Positions 63,460 to 64,000 of a stretch of 64,000 nt of DNA are shown in pieces. The notes beneath the pieces were generated by a model that did not search any database, was not told the DNA's origin, and was given only the letters and a program-made list of their open reading frames with translations. Numbering within the stretch: position 1 is the stretch's first letter; each line of letters opens with the position of its first letter. Position numbers and translations under genes: made by a program. This DNA comes from JAOARY01 sp045345765 (GTDB lineage: Bacteria > Bacillota > Clostridia > Peptostreptococcales > Peptostreptococcaceae), in the NCBI GenBank assembly GCA_045345765.1, contig CP148265.1, positions 2,480,001-2,544,000 on the forward strand. Direction: 5' to 3'.

Positions 63460-64000
63460 TTGAGATATTTAGATATTTACTTTAGTATTTTTAAAATAAA
63501 TTTAAAGAATGATTTAATAAATTGGCAGAATTTTTTGATGAATTTGATAGATTCTCTTATATGGTTTTTATTAATAATATTTTTTTATGAAAGTATTTTT
63601 GGTATAAAAGATAAAGTTAATGGTTGGTCTAAAGATGAGATTTTGATACTTGTAGCTACAAGTGAAATAATAAAATCAATTGTATTTGCTTTGTTTATAG
63701 AAAATTTACCTAGTATACCAAGAATGATTATTAAGGGGGATTTGGATAATTATTTGTTAAAACCAATTGATTCAAGATTTTTGATATCTGTTTTTAATAT
63801 TGATTTTGGAAATCTAGGAAGTATATTACCTGCATTGTATTTACTATTTTACTCAATATCTTCTTTGAATAATAAATTATATTTATCTTCTATTTTGATT
63901 TATATAATATTTATAATAATAGCAGTTATATTATCTTATTCACTTTGGATTAGTATAATGACTTTGAGTTTTTTTATATTAAAAGGAACATCTATACATG
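63460..64000 (+). CDS. ABC-2 type permease, second subunit (3' end outside window)
   Basis: A frame from TTG 63460, the base after the previous stop, stays open to the end of the window (180 codons seen). GGGGTGG at 63445-63451 is the ribosome site. The protein shows the same family motif as its neighbour (IIKGDLDNYLLKPIDSRFL) and five hydrophobic stretches so far. It is the partner permease of the ABC exporter. Confidence 0.75.
   Translation, partial: MRYLDIYFSIFKINLKNDLINWQNFLMNLIDSLIWFLLIIFFYESIFGIKDKVNGWSKDEILILVATSEIIKSIVFALFIENLPSIPRMIIKGDLDNYLLKPIDSRFLISVFNIDFGNLGSILPALYLLFYSISSLNNKLYLSSILIYIIFIIIAVILSYSLWISIMTLSFFILKGTSIH

Overview
The window is chromosomal DNA from a very AT-rich, low-GC Gram-positive anaerobe, most likely a member of the Clostridia. 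I base this on the AT content and codon use, strong GGAGG ribosome sites with many TTG/GTG starts, and the conserved block murB / PHP hydrolase / rapZ / yvcK / Nudix / whiA / ptsH / dnaE / pfkA / pyk, an order I associate with Peptostreptococcaceae-like clostridia. The species cannot be named from sequence alone. I saw no rRNA, tRNA, CRISPR array or transposase.

Region 1 (1-5958) is the end of a contractile-injection (VgrG/PAAR, type VI-like or phage-tail-like) effector locus. It holds the 3' part of a first VgrG, an unknown helical protein, an Imm11/DUF1629-like protein, a PAAR-like DUF4280 protein, a 961-residue VgrG with a C-terminal effector extension, and a small membrane protein placed like an immunity gene.

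Region 2 (5994-19081) is an accessory array: seven membrane-anchored BspA-type leucine-rich repeat (LRR) proteins alternate with membrane proteins carrying two zinc ribbons. The genes are mosaics of each other, sharing identical blocks of up to 289 bp, and truncated or frameshifted remnants lie between them. One gene equals two adjacent genes fused. This is the most unusual part of the window.

Region 3 (19207-44139) is housekeeping: 5-formyl-THF cyclo-ligase; ftsE-ftsX with an EnvC-like LytM protein and a CtpA protease (septal peptidoglycan hydrolase control); an M3 peptidase; a NapH-like iron-sulfur membrane protein with a partner; a formate/nitrite/hydrosulfide-type channel; murB; the rapZ-yvcK-whiA-ptsH operon; a DUF3524 glycosyltransferase related to the tRNA-queuosine mannosyltransferase; dnaE; pfkA and pyk, preceded by a leader with tandem promoters and an internal terminator; and an NSS amino-acid transporter with its 31-residue small subunit.

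Region 4 (44339-64000) is mixed: a TetR regulator with an RND pump (direct repeats spaced exactly 30 bp around the promoters); a MocR regulator divergent from a serine/threonine-dehydratase-like enzyme and an ornithine-cyclodeaminase-family enzyme; a uridine-kinase-like gene with a duplicated scar of its 5' end; a flavodoxin; a MerR regulator beside a MATE pump gene that has lost its middle; a secreted parallel beta-helix protein with an acidic pentapeptide tract; and an ABC-2 exporter running off the right edge.
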